Assembly: GCF_023101085.1 (NCBI RefSeq)
Contig: NZ_CP064703.1
Span: forward strand, 7,254,001 to 7,318,000
DNA length: 64,000 nt
Origin: Bradyrhizobium sp. 170
Lineage (GTDB): Bacteria > Pseudomonadota > Alphaproteobacteria > Rhizobiales > Xanthobacteraceae
Direction of reading: 5' to 3'
Shown: one piece after another, positions 1 to 7,759 of the stretch
Layout: every line of letters begins with the position of its first letter
Position numbering within the stretch: the stretch's first letter is position 1
The notes under the pieces: model-generated
Database searches by the model: none
The model's input: the letters and a program-made list of their open reading frames with translations, nothing else
Told to the model about the DNA's origin: nothing
Translations under genes and position numbers: made by a program

Positions 1-132
1 GAAGTTCTTGCAATGATCTATGACTGTACCGGCGGCATGACGCTCGGTCGAAGGTGAGTACGACCACAGCATGGTGGTTGCAGTAGTGAGAAGGGCAACA
101 GCCGCAATTGCAGATATGATCAGATGCTTCAT
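1..132 (-). CDS. Secreted protein, N-terminal part only
   Basis: The first 44 codons of a minus-strand gene that continues past the left edge of the window. The translation begins MKHLIISAIAAVALLTTATT, a basic start followed by a hydrophobic stretch, as expected for a Sec signal peptide. The mature part begins around residue 28 and contains one cysteine near residue 41. The start is fixed by a GGAGG ribosome binding site a few bases upstream, which itself lies in a small hairpin. Too little is visible to name the family. Confidence 0.6.
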   Translation of the reverse strand, partial: MKHLIISAIAAVALLTTATTMLWSYSPSTERHAAGTVIDHCKNF

Positions 133-133
133 G

Positions 134-150
134 GGAAACCTCCGGTTTCC
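134..150 (-). promoter_or_regulatory. Hairpin holding the ribosome binding site of the truncated gene
   Basis: A perfect 7-bp inverted repeat with a 3-base loop (GGAAACC / GGTTTCC) lies one base upstream of the ATG at 132. The GGAGG Shine-Dalgarno sequence falls partly in the loop and partly in the right arm, so folding of the leader could limit ribosome access. The inverted repeat is seen directly; a regulatory role is inference. Confidence 0.4.
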
Positions 151-326
151 TTCCACGAAGGTTCGTTCGACAGCTTGACCCAAGGTTCAATGAAACATGG
201 GCGCTGGTGAACTATGCACGTTGCCTCGCATTACGCTTCCCGTTGAAATAAAAGAGGAAATCGTTTCGATGGAACCTGTTATTTAAAAAAACTCGATCAC
301 GTTTGGATGAGTGGCCTCTTAGCGGG

Positions 327-1082
327 CTAGAGCGCCCATCCGAACGTGCGTTGCAGAGTCTCACTGGCGTTCGAATCGAACCAGCGCCCGTGGCTGAGAA
401 TGATGCGTTCTGGCTGCCATGACAGCATTTTTTGGACCGCCGCTCGCGTCTTTCGTTTCTGCAAAAGAAGCGGCAACCGCATCCCGAAGAATATTTGGCC
501 GCGCGGATAGTACATTCCGGTCAGCTTGGCGGCGAACCGCCATGGCTGCCTGATCATGTCAAGCTCAAGGTTTATGATGGTGTCAGCCAATATGAGGGTT
601 TTCGACTCCTTGTGGAAGAAAACAATCTCCCCGAAAATTCCTCCGGGAACGGCGGTCTGATCAATTTCGGCGCGCCATTCCTCCGGCGGTTCGATGCCGA
701 TGTCTCTATCGAAATGCACATCGATGCCCCGCGAGCGGGCACGCTTGCGTGCGCGCGGAGAGGCCCAGGCAACCGCCCCCGGAAACGCACGCGACCACTC
801 GCCAATGTGCGCGTAATGGAACTGATTCGGCGATACGAGGTGGCGGACTGTGCCCATCGCCTGCAGGCGGTCCGCGAGCGCAGGCTCGAATGCGATGGGG
901 GAATGGATGAACAGGTCGCCGTTGCCGAGCCGCACCACGGTCATCCGAGTAGTAAACGGCAACGGAAGCCTTACTCCGGCCGTCGTCAAATACTCGAAAG
1001 GACCGTCCACGATACCAATGTTTCGGGCCACCGGCTTGTATTGATTTAGGGGTTCGTAGACCTCTGACGCGGCACCAGCCAT
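327..1082 (-). CDS. DUF4336 family protein
   Basis: A 251-residue protein that I recognise as a DUF4336 protein, a family distantly related to metallo-beta-lactamase-fold hydrolases. Typical features are the early segment on contents 'at home' positions (RLGNGDLFIHSPIAF near residue 50), the 'HLVSPNQFHYAHIGEW' segment near residue 85 and the late 'RIILSHGRWF' segment. Several of the classical metal-ligand positions are not preserved, so catalytic activity is uncertain. There is no signal peptide. It stands alone, with 132 bp to the divergent gene starting at 1215. Function unknown. Confidence 0.8.
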   Translation of the reverse strand: MAGAASEVYEPLNQYKPVARNIGIVDGPFEYLTTAGVRLPLPFTTRMTVVRLGNGDLFIHSPIAFEPALADRLQAMGTVRHLVSPNQFHYAHIGEWSRAFPGAVAWASPRARKRARSRGIDVHFDRDIGIEPPEEWRAEIDQTAVPGGIFGEIVFFHKESKTLILADTIINLELDMIRQPWRFAAKLTGMYYPRGQIFFGMRLPLLLQKRKTRAAVQKMLSWQPERIILSHGRWFDSNASETLQRTFGWAL

Positions 1083-1214
1083 GGTCTAATCGCCTATTCG
1101 ATACAGCGGACTTGGGCAGGCAAGGCCGAGCGGCCCTCCACATCCGGGTTGATCCAAGGCAGACCTGACGCTCCCGGTGCGGGGCGCTATAATAGCAAAG
1201 AATGGATCGTGTCC

Positions 1215-1721
1215 ATGCGAAGAACCGCCGCCGTCATAGGCACCGCCATTTTCTTCGTGTTCGTGCCCTGCGTGGTGGCCGGGGTGGTGCCGTGGTGGAT
1301 TTCGCACTGGGAGTTTAGGTTGTCGTTTCTCGGCGTCGAGCTCACGCGCTTCGTCGGCTCCGCGCTAATTCTTGCCGGCGTATCCGGGCTCGTGGATTCA
1401 TTCGGGCGTTTCGCGCTGCAGGGGCTCGGCACGCCAGCGCCGATCGCCCCGACCCAACACCTCGTCGTTACCGGCCTCTATCGCTATGTGCGCAATCCAA
1501 TCTACGTGGCGGTCGCCACCGTCAATTTCGGCCAGGCGGTCCTGTTTGGCGATTGGCGGCTGTTCGCCTACGGCGCGGTCTTCTGCCTCGTCTGCCACCT
1601 GTTTGTCGTGGGCTACGAGGAGCCGACGCTAAAAAAATCATTCGGGGCGGAATACGAAGCTTTCCGCATCAATGTGCCGCGTTGGATCCTGCGCCTGACC
1701 GCGTGGCGAGGCGGTCGGTAG
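1215..1721 (+). CDS. Isoprenylcysteine methyltransferase-like membrane protein
   Basis: A 168-residue integral membrane protein of the ICMT/phospholipid methyltransferase-like family. About four hydrophobic segments are visible. The C-terminal half carries the family's SAM-binding pattern: HLVVTGLYRYVRNPIY near residues 85-100, then EEPTLKKSFGAEYEAF and VPRW near residues 138-160. I chose the ATG at 1215 rather than the open frame from 1149, because the first transmembrane segment starts directly after it and the upstream residues look non-coding. Bacterial members methylate small thiols, lipids or unknown acceptors, so the substrate cannot be read from the sequence. Confidence 0.8.
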   Translation: MRRTAAVIGTAIFFVFVPCVVAGVVPWWISHWEFRLSFLGVELTRFVGSALILAGVSGLVDSFGRFALQGLGTPAPIAPTQHLVVTGLYRYVRNPIYVAVATVNFGQAVLFGDWRLFAYGAVFCLVCHLFVVGYEEPTLKKSFGAEYEAFRINVPRWILRLTAWRGGR

Positions 1722-1965
1722 CGGCTGTAAGGTATAACCTTGGCGCTGATTATTGATGGGCCTCTCCTGAAGGCTCTTCAGCAAAGTTTGTCCGAAAGTG
1801 GCCCACACCGACGAAATCCCGCGCTCGTCCAAGTGTCGGCTGTTAAGGGTCGACCGGAAATGGCTGACGTATGGCCAAAACGACGCGACTGGCGAGCCGG
1901 CTTTGGAAACTGTGCCCCGGCAGGCCGTCGTCAGCATATATTTATTGGGCACAAGGAGGTGCGAT

Positions 1966-2520
1966 ATGGCGACAACAGCTACCCAAGTCGTTCTTGATAC
2001 GCCTGCGGCGGAGTTTCGGCTTCCGGCCACCGACGGCAAGACTTACGCACTGGACGACGTTGCGGGCGAAAAAGGCACGGTCGTGGTCTTCATCTGCAAC
2101 CATTGTCCCTATGTTAAAGCGGTGATCGACCGCGTGGTTTCGGACGCCCGCGTGCTGATGTCGGAGAGCATAGGCTTTGCGGCGATTTGCTCGAACGATG
2201 CGGCGAGCTATCCCGAAGACTCATTTGAGAGTATGAAGCATTTCGCGAAGGCTCATGATTTCCCGTTTCCATATCTCCACGACGAGACCCAGGCAGTCGC
2301 TCGGGCGTATGGGGCGGTCTGTACGCCGGACTTCTTCGGTTACAATGCCGACCGCAAGCTCAAGTATCGCGGCCGGCTCGACGAAGGCCGCACAACTCCG
2401 CCTCGCGCGGGGGCGCCCCGAGAGCTTGTCGAGGCCATGCGCGCGATTGCGACCACCGGTCTGGCGCCGGCTGACCAAAAGGCGTCTATTGGCTGCTCGA
2501 TCAAATGGAAGGACGAATAA
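1966..2520 (+). CDS. Thioredoxin-fold protein (AhpC/TSA-like)
   Basis: A 184-residue soluble protein of the thioredoxin-like superfamily. After an N-terminal segment typical of peroxiredoxin-like proteins (FRLPATDGKTYALDDV) it has the active-site region VVFICNHCPYVKAV near residues 42-55, a CNHC motif in place of the usual CxxC of thioredoxins. A conserved cis-proline region (AVCTPDFF) lies near residue 118. An AAGGAGG ribosome binding site six to seven bases upstream sets the start at 1966. The upstream open frame to 1798 crosses repeat-like sequence and is not coding. Likely a cytoplasmic thiol oxidoreductase; partner unknown. Confidence 0.85.
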   Translation: MATTATQVVLDTPAAEFRLPATDGKTYALDDVAGEKGTVVVFICNHCPYVKAVIDRVVSDARVLMSESIGFAAICSNDAASYPEDSFESMKHFAKAHDFPFPYLHDETQAVARAYGAVCTPDFFGYNADRKLKYRGRLDEGRTTPPRAGAPRELVEAMRAIATTGLAPADQKASIGCSIKWKDE

Positions 2521-2765
2521 AGCCGAGCCCTGTCAACATGTTTCGTATCTAAGACCGCCGCGTGCGGCAGCATTTGCTGCACATGTGCGATTTGACTAGC
2601 GGCATCACGAGGGCCCAGCGGCGGCTGCCGGAGTCGATTCGCCCCTTCTGCTTCAGGTCTGCTTCCGGGGCAACACGGACATCAACCGGTGAGATAACCG
2701 GCTAAGTCGGTCGAAAATGACCCAACTGAGACATTGGCGCGGGGCTTCTGTCCCGCGTTTTGCGT
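2521..2765. repeat. Degenerate dispersed repeat, no gene
   Basis: This gap includes a segment around 2655-2735 (gcttccggggcaacacgga, then a region ending in the gcggggcttctgtcccgcg near 2738-2757) that resembles degenerate short repeats seen between genes in Bradyrhizobium-type genomes. The last part can fold into a GC hairpin (gcgggg...cccgc). No convincing coding frame. Confidence 0.3.
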
Positions 2766-2984
2766 TTAGGACCACGGCGGCTCTTCGCCCGCCCCGGCTG
2801 CCTCGTGGTGGATCGTGACACCCGCCGAACGCAAGCCGGTCAGCAATACAGTTCTTACAGAGGCAGGATCGAATCCAATATCCTTGGCGTTTGGTGGATG
2901 TGCCTCGCTGCCCTTCAATCGGAGCGCCAAGTGCAATTGCTCGCAAAGGTGCTGAACGACGAGATTGACCTGATCGTCAGTCAT
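2766..2984 (-). CDS. Small hypothetical protein
   Basis: A 72-residue predicted protein with a protein-like composition: a helical N-terminus (MTDDQVNLVVQHLCEQLHLALRLKG) and a middle segment with D, P and V residues. An AGGA motif lies upstream of the ATG. No transmembrane segment, signal peptide or known domain is apparent. It sits alone between repeat-like spacers. I do not recognise the family; coding status rests on composition only. Confidence 0.5.
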   Translation of the reverse strand: MTDDQVNLVVQHLCEQLHLALRLKGSEAHPPNAKDIGFDPASVRTVLLTGLRSAGVTIHHEAAGAGEEPPWS

Positions 2985-3371
2985 GATCTGCTTTTCCTGC
3001 TACCATTTTGCTACCCAACTAGGTAGCACGCATGAAAGTAGGGCGATACGCGATTGGACCGCCCCAAGGATCAACCCCACGCGATTGCCCATGTACTTCA
3101 GCCCACTCTATGGGGCGAAAACCAGAAGCGGGAGCCGGTGTCAATCACTGGCGATGCCCAACGGATGGTGCCGCATGCACCGGGACCTTCGCCCGGCGCT
3201 CCGAAGGAGAATGAGGTCTTCGGCTCGACACGGTCGACGATGCGGCGCTGCATGTCCGGTGTTGGCCCTTCCGCGACGTGCTGATCCCGCCGAATGGCCG
3301 CTTTGCGCCAGTAGCGGTCGTAGCGTGTTCGGCAGAGATACAACCCAACGCAGCCGTTTGAAATTCAGTGA
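2985..3371. repeat. Intergenic region with degenerate dispersed repeats
   Basis: About 390 bp without a convincing gene. The segment near 3293-3330 (ccgctttgcgccagtagcgg) matches in style the repeats near 10420-10460 and 14117-14140. Short open frames on both strands here change phase and have no plausible start sites, so I treat the region as decayed repeat sequence. Confidence 0.4.
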
Positions 3372-4010
3372 TCACTCGCCCTCGGCGAAGCCGGCCTGAA
3401 CGACTTCCTCGCGCTTTCGCCGCAGGTGTGTGTGCAGGATGTGGGCGAGCCCGCGGGCATCGCGCCGCTGCAGCGCGTTCAGGATTCCTTCGTGCTCCTG
3501 TATGGCGAGCGCCCAATGCTCAGGCGACATCGGTGTGATGAACCGTGCCCGCCGTATCCGCGCGGCGATCGACTCATAGAAGCCGGCCAGCACAGCGTTA
3601 TCGGCCGCGCGAACAATGGCCTCGTGGATCAATCGGTTGCACCGATAGTACGACAAGAGATCCTGCGCGCGATAATGTTCGACCATGTTCGCCTGCAAGT
3701 CGGCAATTTCGCGCAGTTGCTCATCGGAAATGCGGGGACACGCCAGTTCGCCAGCCGCAGCCTCCAGCGCCTCACAGACTTCAAACAGTTCCTTGACGTC
3801 CTTTTGCGTGAGCTTCGCGGCGCGCGATCCGCGATTGGGCAACAACACGACAAGCCCTTCGGCAGCGAGCACCTTGAGCGCCTCGCGCAACGGGGTACGC
3901 GATATCGCGAACGACGCGCACAGCTCGCGTTCGGGAATTCGCGCACCCGGCGGGATTTCGCCCTCCGTCAAGACGTGCCTGAGACGGGAAACCACCTCGT
4001 CATGCATCAT
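3372..4010 (-). CDS. GntR family regulator, FCD (FadR-like) subfamily
   Basis: A 212-residue DNA-binding regulator. The N-terminal winged helix-turn-helix spans about residues 1-70 (IPERELCASFAISRTPLREALKVLAAEGLV is the recognition region). The rest is an all-helical FCD ligand domain with the usual histidine/aspartate-type positions (NRLIHEAIVRAAD, EHEGILNALQRRD, HLRRKRE). The start at 4010 follows a GAGGAG ribosome binding site; the longer open frame to 4376 reads through the operator and the divergent gene. It is transcribed away from the crotonase/CoA-transferase/TTT cluster and almost certainly controls that cluster and itself through the twin operator at 4044-4118. FCD regulators are usually repressors released by a pathway carboxylate. 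Confidence 0.9.
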   Translation of the reverse strand: MMHDEVVSRLRHVLTEGEIPPGARIPERELCASFAISRTPLREALKVLAAEGLVVLLPNRGSRAAKLTQKDVKELFEVCEALEAAAGELACPRISDEQLREIADLQANMVEHYRAQDLLSYYRCNRLIHEAIVRAADNAVLAGFYESIAARIRRARFITPMSPEHWALAIQEHEGILNALQRRDARGLAHILHTHLRRKREEVVQAGFAEGE

Positions 4011-4043
4011 ATCGAGGTCTCCTCGGGGACTCGGTGGAACTAG

Positions 4044-4118
4044 TTTGAATGCAAAAATGATCCGAACCAAGCAAATTCGGACAGAATCCTGTTGCATAAG
4101 ACATATTTTGCATTCAAA
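4044..4118. promoter_or_regulatory. Twin operator between GntR regulator and crotonase
   Basis: Two 13-bp copies of the same element in inverted orientation: TTTGAATGCAAAA at 4044-4056 and TTTTGCATTCAAA at 4106-4118, 50 bp apart from end to start. Each contains the imperfect palindrome TTG-N-AT-N-CAA, the symmetry expected for a dimeric GntR/FCD regulator. They lie in the only intergenic gap between the divergent genes, so binding could repress both directions and the spacing would allow looping. The sequence pattern is seen directly; the binding protein is inferred from position. Confidence 0.65.
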
Positions 4119-4155
4119 AATGCCCTCTGCGGCCGAACTGAGGTCTGTCAACAAA

Positions 4156-4947
4156 ATGAATGAAAACGCCACACCCGACACAAACCTGCTTAACGAGGTC
4201 CGCGACGGCGTCGGCCGGATCATTTTCAACCGGCCGCAGGCGAGAAATTCGCTGACTTTCGGCATGTATGAGCGGCTCGCAGCGATATGCGAAGCCGCCG
4301 CCAGTGATCGTACCCTCAAGGTGCTGATCCTGACCGGCGCAGGCGACAAGGCCTTCGCGTCCGGCACCGACATCAATCAGTTTCGCGCGTTCAACACCCC
4401 GCAGGACGCTATCGACTACGAGGCCCGGATCGATCGCGTGCTGACCACGCTCGAACAATGCCGGGTGCCGACGATTGCGGCGATTAACGGCGTTTGCGCC
4501 GGCGGTGGCGCCGGGATCGCCGCGTGCTGCGACCTTCGCATCGGCACCAGGACCGCGAAATTCGGATTTCCGATTGCGCGCACGCTTGGCAACTGCCTGT
4601 CGGCGTCCAATATCGGCCGACTATCGGCCCTGATCGGGGCAACGCGGCTCAAGGAGATCATTTTTACCGCGCGCCTGATCGAAGCCCAGGAAGCCGCCGG
4701 CATCGGGTTGCTGCACGAAGTCGTGGAGGATCTCCCCGCCCTCGAACGACGGGCCGATGAATTGGCGCGGCTTGTCGCGAGCCATGCACCGTTGACGCTG
4801 CGTGCCACCAAGCAGGCGCTGCTTCGCGCGCAGCCAAAGCCAGGCGAAGACGAGGACCTGATCCTGATGTGCTATCAAAGCCGGGATTTCCTTGAAGGCA
4901 TGGATGCCTTCCTCAACAAGCGCCAGCCGCAATGGACTGGCGACTAA
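4156..4947 (+). CDS. Enoyl-CoA hydratase/isomerase family protein (crotonase fold)
   Basis: A 263-residue crotonase-superfamily protein. The oxyanion-hole region (KAFASGTDINQF near residues 68-80) and the second conserved block (NGVCAGGGAGIAACCDLRI near residues 108-126) are clear. At the two positions where canonical enoyl-CoA hydratases carry glutamates, this protein has glycine (GGGAGIA instead of GGGCELA) and isoleucine (FGFPIA instead of FGQPEI). It is therefore probably not a standard hydratase and may catalyse another crotonase reaction such as isomerisation, decarboxylation or hydrolysis. I chose the ATG at 4156, because the upstream ATG at 4120 lies against the operator. It is the first gene of the cluster, 32 bp before the CoA-transferase. 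Confidence 0.85.
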   Translation: MNENATPDTNLLNEVRDGVGRIIFNRPQARNSLTFGMYERLAAICEAAASDRTLKVLILTGAGDKAFASGTDINQFRAFNTPQDAIDYEARIDRVLTTLEQCRVPTIAAINGVCAGGGAGIAACCDLRIGTRTAKFGFPIARTLGNCLSASNIGRLSALIGATRLKEIIFTARLIEAQEAAGIGLLHEVVEDLPALERRADELARLVASHAPLTLRATKQALLRAQPKPGEDEDLILMCYQSRDFLEGMDAFLNKRQPQWTGD

Positions 4948-4979
4948 GCAACAAGAACAACAAGATTGCGGGAGAAACA

Positions 4980-6200
4980 ATGGGCCCTCTGAGTGGATTG
5001 AAGGTTGTCGACCTGACGCACGTCATGGCAGGCCCGACCTGCACGCTGATGCTCGCCGACATGGGCGCCGAGGTCATCAAGATCGAAAAGATTCCGGTCG
5101 GCGACGACACCCGCTACATGGTTCCTCCCAAGATCGGCGACGTGGCGGCCTCCTTCCTGATGATGAACCGCAACAAGAAGGGCATTGCCCTGGATCTGAA
5201 GACACCGGGCGGCGCGAAGGTGTTGCGGCGCCTGATCGGATCGGCGGACGTTCTGGTTGAAAACTTCGGCCCCGGCGTGATGGACCGGCTCGGTTTCGGT
5301 TACGCCGAAATCAGCAAGGCGCACCCTGCGCTGATCTACTGCTCGCTGTCCGGCTTTGGCCGCACCGGACCCTACAAGCATCGCCGCGGATTCGATCTGG
5401 TGGCGCAGGCGATGAGCGGCATCATGAGTTTCACCGGGGAGCGGCCCGACGGACCTCCGGTCAAATGCGGCACGCCGCTGTCCGACATCACTGCTGGAAT
5501 TCTCGCGGCCATGGGCATTCTCGCAGCCTATGCCCATCGTCTCAAAACCGGCGAGGGTCAATGGGTCGAAACCTCCCTGTTCGAGGCAGCACTTGTCCAG
5601 ACCTACTGGCAGGCTGCCATCGCGATGGCCACCGGCGTGGCGCCGAAGGCGATGGGCTCGGCCCATCCGCTCAATGCGCCCTACCAGGCGTTCGAAACCG
5701 CCGACAAGTGGATCGTGGTCGGTGGCGCCAATCAAAAGCACTGGCTGCGTACACTCGAAGTGCTGGGTGTAACCGAACTGGCGCAAGATCCGCGGTTTGC
5801 GACCGGCGCCGACCGAATGGGACATTTGAAGGAACTGGAAACCCTGCTCACAGCGCGCTTTAAGACCAAGCCCGCCGAATACTGGCTGGCTGCACTTGAG
5901 GAGTCCGGCGTCCCCTGCGGGCCCGTCAACGACATGCTGCAAGCCCTCGCCGACCCGCAAACGATCGCTCGCGAGATGGTGGTCGAGGTCGAGCATTCCG
6001 CGCTCGGCCAAGTGAAGACGATTGGATTGCCGATCAAGTTCTCGCAAACGCCCGGCAAGGTGCGCTCGGGCGCGCCGCTCTACGGCGAGCACACCAGTGC
6101 AATCCTGGGCGCTTACGGTTTTGACGCCGACGAAATTGCAGCGCTCCACAGAGAAGGCGCGATTGCCGCAGCAGAGCTTGCCAGGGATGAAGTAGGCTGA
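4980..6200 (+). CDS. Type III CoA-transferase (CaiB/BaiF family)
   Basis: A 406-residue class III CoA-transferase. The start motif GLKVVDLTHVMAGP and LADMGAEVIKIEK (residues 6-37) is typical. The expected catalytic aspartate lies in GTPLSDITAG at residue 169, and the C-terminal half contains the family's EWLAALEESGVPCGPVNDM-like segment. The start at 4980 follows a GGGAGAAA ribosome binding site. Such enzymes move CoA between acyl-CoA donors and carboxylates without a covalent enzyme-CoA thioester to glutamate. With the crotonase before it and the tricarboxylate-type transporter after it, it probably activates an imported carboxylic acid. Confidence 0.92.
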   Translation: MGPLSGLKVVDLTHVMAGPTCTLMLADMGAEVIKIEKIPVGDDTRYMVPPKIGDVAASFLMMNRNKKGIALDLKTPGGAKVLRRLIGSADVLVENFGPGVMDRLGFGYAEISKAHPALIYCSLSGFGRTGPYKHRRGFDLVAQAMSGIMSFTGERPDGPPVKCGTPLSDITAGILAAMGILAAYAHRLKTGEGQWVETSLFEAALVQTYWQAAIAMATGVAPKAMGSAHPLNAPYQAFETADKWIVVGGANQKHWLRTLEVLGVTELAQDPRFATGADRMGHLKELETLLTARFKTKPAEYWLAALEESGVPCGPVNDMLQALADPQTIAREMVVEVEHSALGQVKTIGLPIKFSQTPGKVRSGAPLYGEHTSAILGAYGFDADEIAALHREGAIAAAELARDEVG

Positions 6201-6263
6201 CGCAACAACCTAAGAAAGCGCCGAGAACAAGAAAACAAATCAAGAGATACATGGGAGGACTAG

Positions 6264-7244
6264 ATGTCTCAGAAGCCGACATTCGCTGCGATCGCCTTCG
6301 GTCTCGCAATCGGGCTCGCGGGAGCGGCACATGCCGCGTGGCAACCGGCCAAACCGATCGAATTCATTGCAACGGCAGGCCCGGGCGGCGGCACGGATAA
6401 TTTTGCCCGCGCGGTCCAGAACATCATCACCAAATATAAACTGGTCGAGCAGCCCATCGTCGTCGTCAACAAGGCCGGCGGCAGCGGCGCCGAAGGCTAT
6501 ACCTACACCAAGGCCATGGCGGGCGATCCCTACAAGATCGTGTTCGGCACATCGAATGCCTGGACCCAACCGATGGTCTCCAAGGTCGCCTATAACTACA
6601 CCGACCTCACGCCGGTTGCCGCGATGGTGCAGGACGAGTTTCTGCTCTGGGTGAAGCAGGATGCGCCCTACCAGCACGCGCAGGATTTTCTCAAAGCGGT
6701 CGCCGCGAAGCCGCCGGGCGATTTCAAGATGGGGGGCGCACAGTCAAAGGACACCGATGAAACCCTCACCCGCATGATCGACAAGGCGGCCAAGGTGAAG
6801 TTCGTCTACATTCCCTTCAAGAGCGGCGCCGAGGCCGCGGTGCAACTGGCCGGCGGTCATATCGACGCCCACGTCAACAATCCCAGCGAAAGCATCGGAC
6901 AGTGGAAGGGCAGCACCCAGCGCCCGCTATGCGCCTTCAGCCCGCAGCGTCTGCCTGACGGACCCAAGGTCACGGCAACGCAAAACTGGCACGACATCCC
7001 CACCTGCGTTGAATCCGGCCTTGCCATTCCGCAATTCCAGCAACCCCGCACAGTCTGGCTGCCGGGAAAGGTGACCGCCGATCAGGCCGCCTTCTATGTC
7101 GATCTGATGAAGAAGGTGCAGGCCACGCCGGAATGGAAGGAATACATCGAGCGAACGTCGCAAACCGACACCTTCCTGACCGGTGAGGCGTTCAGCAAGT
7201 TCATCAAGGACGACATCGAACGCACCCAAAAAGATTGCCGCTGA
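6264..7244 (+). CDS. Tripartite tricarboxylate transporter substrate-binding protein
   Basis: A 326-residue periplasmic solute-binding protein of the TctC/Bug family. It has a clear signal peptide (residues 1-24, cleavage after GAAHA) and then the family motif W-x-P-x-K-P-I-E-F...GPGGGTDNFAR. Residues near 150-160 (GGAQSKDTDET) would line the binding pocket for a carboxylate. A GGAGG ribosome binding site precedes the start. The membrane partners follow at once, so this is a complete TTT system. The ligand is likely a carboxylate handled by the neighbouring CoA-transferase. Confidence 0.92.
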   Translation: MSQKPTFAAIAFGLAIGLAGAAHAAWQPAKPIEFIATAGPGGGTDNFARAVQNIITKYKLVEQPIVVVNKAGGSGAEGYTYTKAMAGDPYKIVFGTSNAWTQPMVSKVAYNYTDLTPVAAMVQDEFLLWVKQDAPYQHAQDFLKAVAAKPPGDFKMGGAQSKDTDETLTRMIDKAAKVKFVYIPFKSGAEAAVQLAGGHIDAHVNNPSESIGQWKGSTQRPLCAFSPQRLPDGPKVTATQNWHDIPTCVESGLAIPQFQQPRTVWLPGKVTADQAAFYVDLMKKVQATPEWKEYIERTSQTDTFLTGEAFSKFIKDDIERTQKDCR

Positions 7245-7279
7245 CGAGGGTTGGCTGATCTCCAACTAGAGCAGGGATC

Positions 7280-7747
7280 ATGGTCTCGGGACGCAGTCTG
7301 GAAGCGGCGACGGCGCTCATCACCGGGGCGTTCGGCGCAGCCGTCGTCGTCTCCAGCCTCGACAATGGTATCGGCTGGTCTGCCTCCGGCGTCGAGTCCG
7401 GCACCTTTCCGTTTATCGTCGGTCTCGTCATTCTGGCCGGCAGTGTGTTCAATCTCGTGCAGGGCTGGCTGCACGCGCGGGCCGTCATTCTCGGGCCAAG
7501 CGAACTCAGGCGGTTGGGAATATTGTTCGTCCCGGCCGCGGTTTTTGTCGGAATTATTCCGCTGATCGGGATGTATCCGGCCTCTGCCTTCTATGTATTC
7601 GCAGCGCTGGCCTGGCACAAGCGCGGATCGCTGCTCGTTCCGGCCCTCGCCGCGATCGGCGCGGCGTTCGCGCTCTATCTGATATTCGAGCTGACGTTCC
7701 AGATCTCGTTGCCGCGCGGCGCGCTCGGCACCTTCTTCGGTTTCTAA
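7280..7747 (+). CDS. Tripartite tricarboxylate transporter small membrane subunit, TctB family
   Basis: A 155-residue membrane protein with four hydrophobic segments (around residues 8-28, 40-58, 80-98 and 110-140), the usual topology and length of TctB. Its first loop contains GIGWSASGVESGTFPFIVG, where TctB proteins typically carry a G-x-F-P region. It lies between the binding protein and TctA with short gaps (35 and 12 bp), the standard TTT gene order. Confidence 0.88.
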   Translation: MVSGRSLEAATALITGAFGAAVVVSSLDNGIGWSASGVESGTFPFIVGLVILAGSVFNLVQGWLHARAVILGPSELRRLGILFVPAAVFVGIIPLIGMYPASAFYVFAALAWHKRGSLLVPALAAIGAAFALYLIFELTFQISLPRGALGTFFGF

Positions 7748-7759
7748 GGGAGCGCTTCG

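Noticed and set aside
4944..6149. A 401-codon minus-strand frame opposite the CoA-transferase gene
   Set aside because: Antisense shadow of a strongly conserved gene; no domain pattern and no ribosome binding site.
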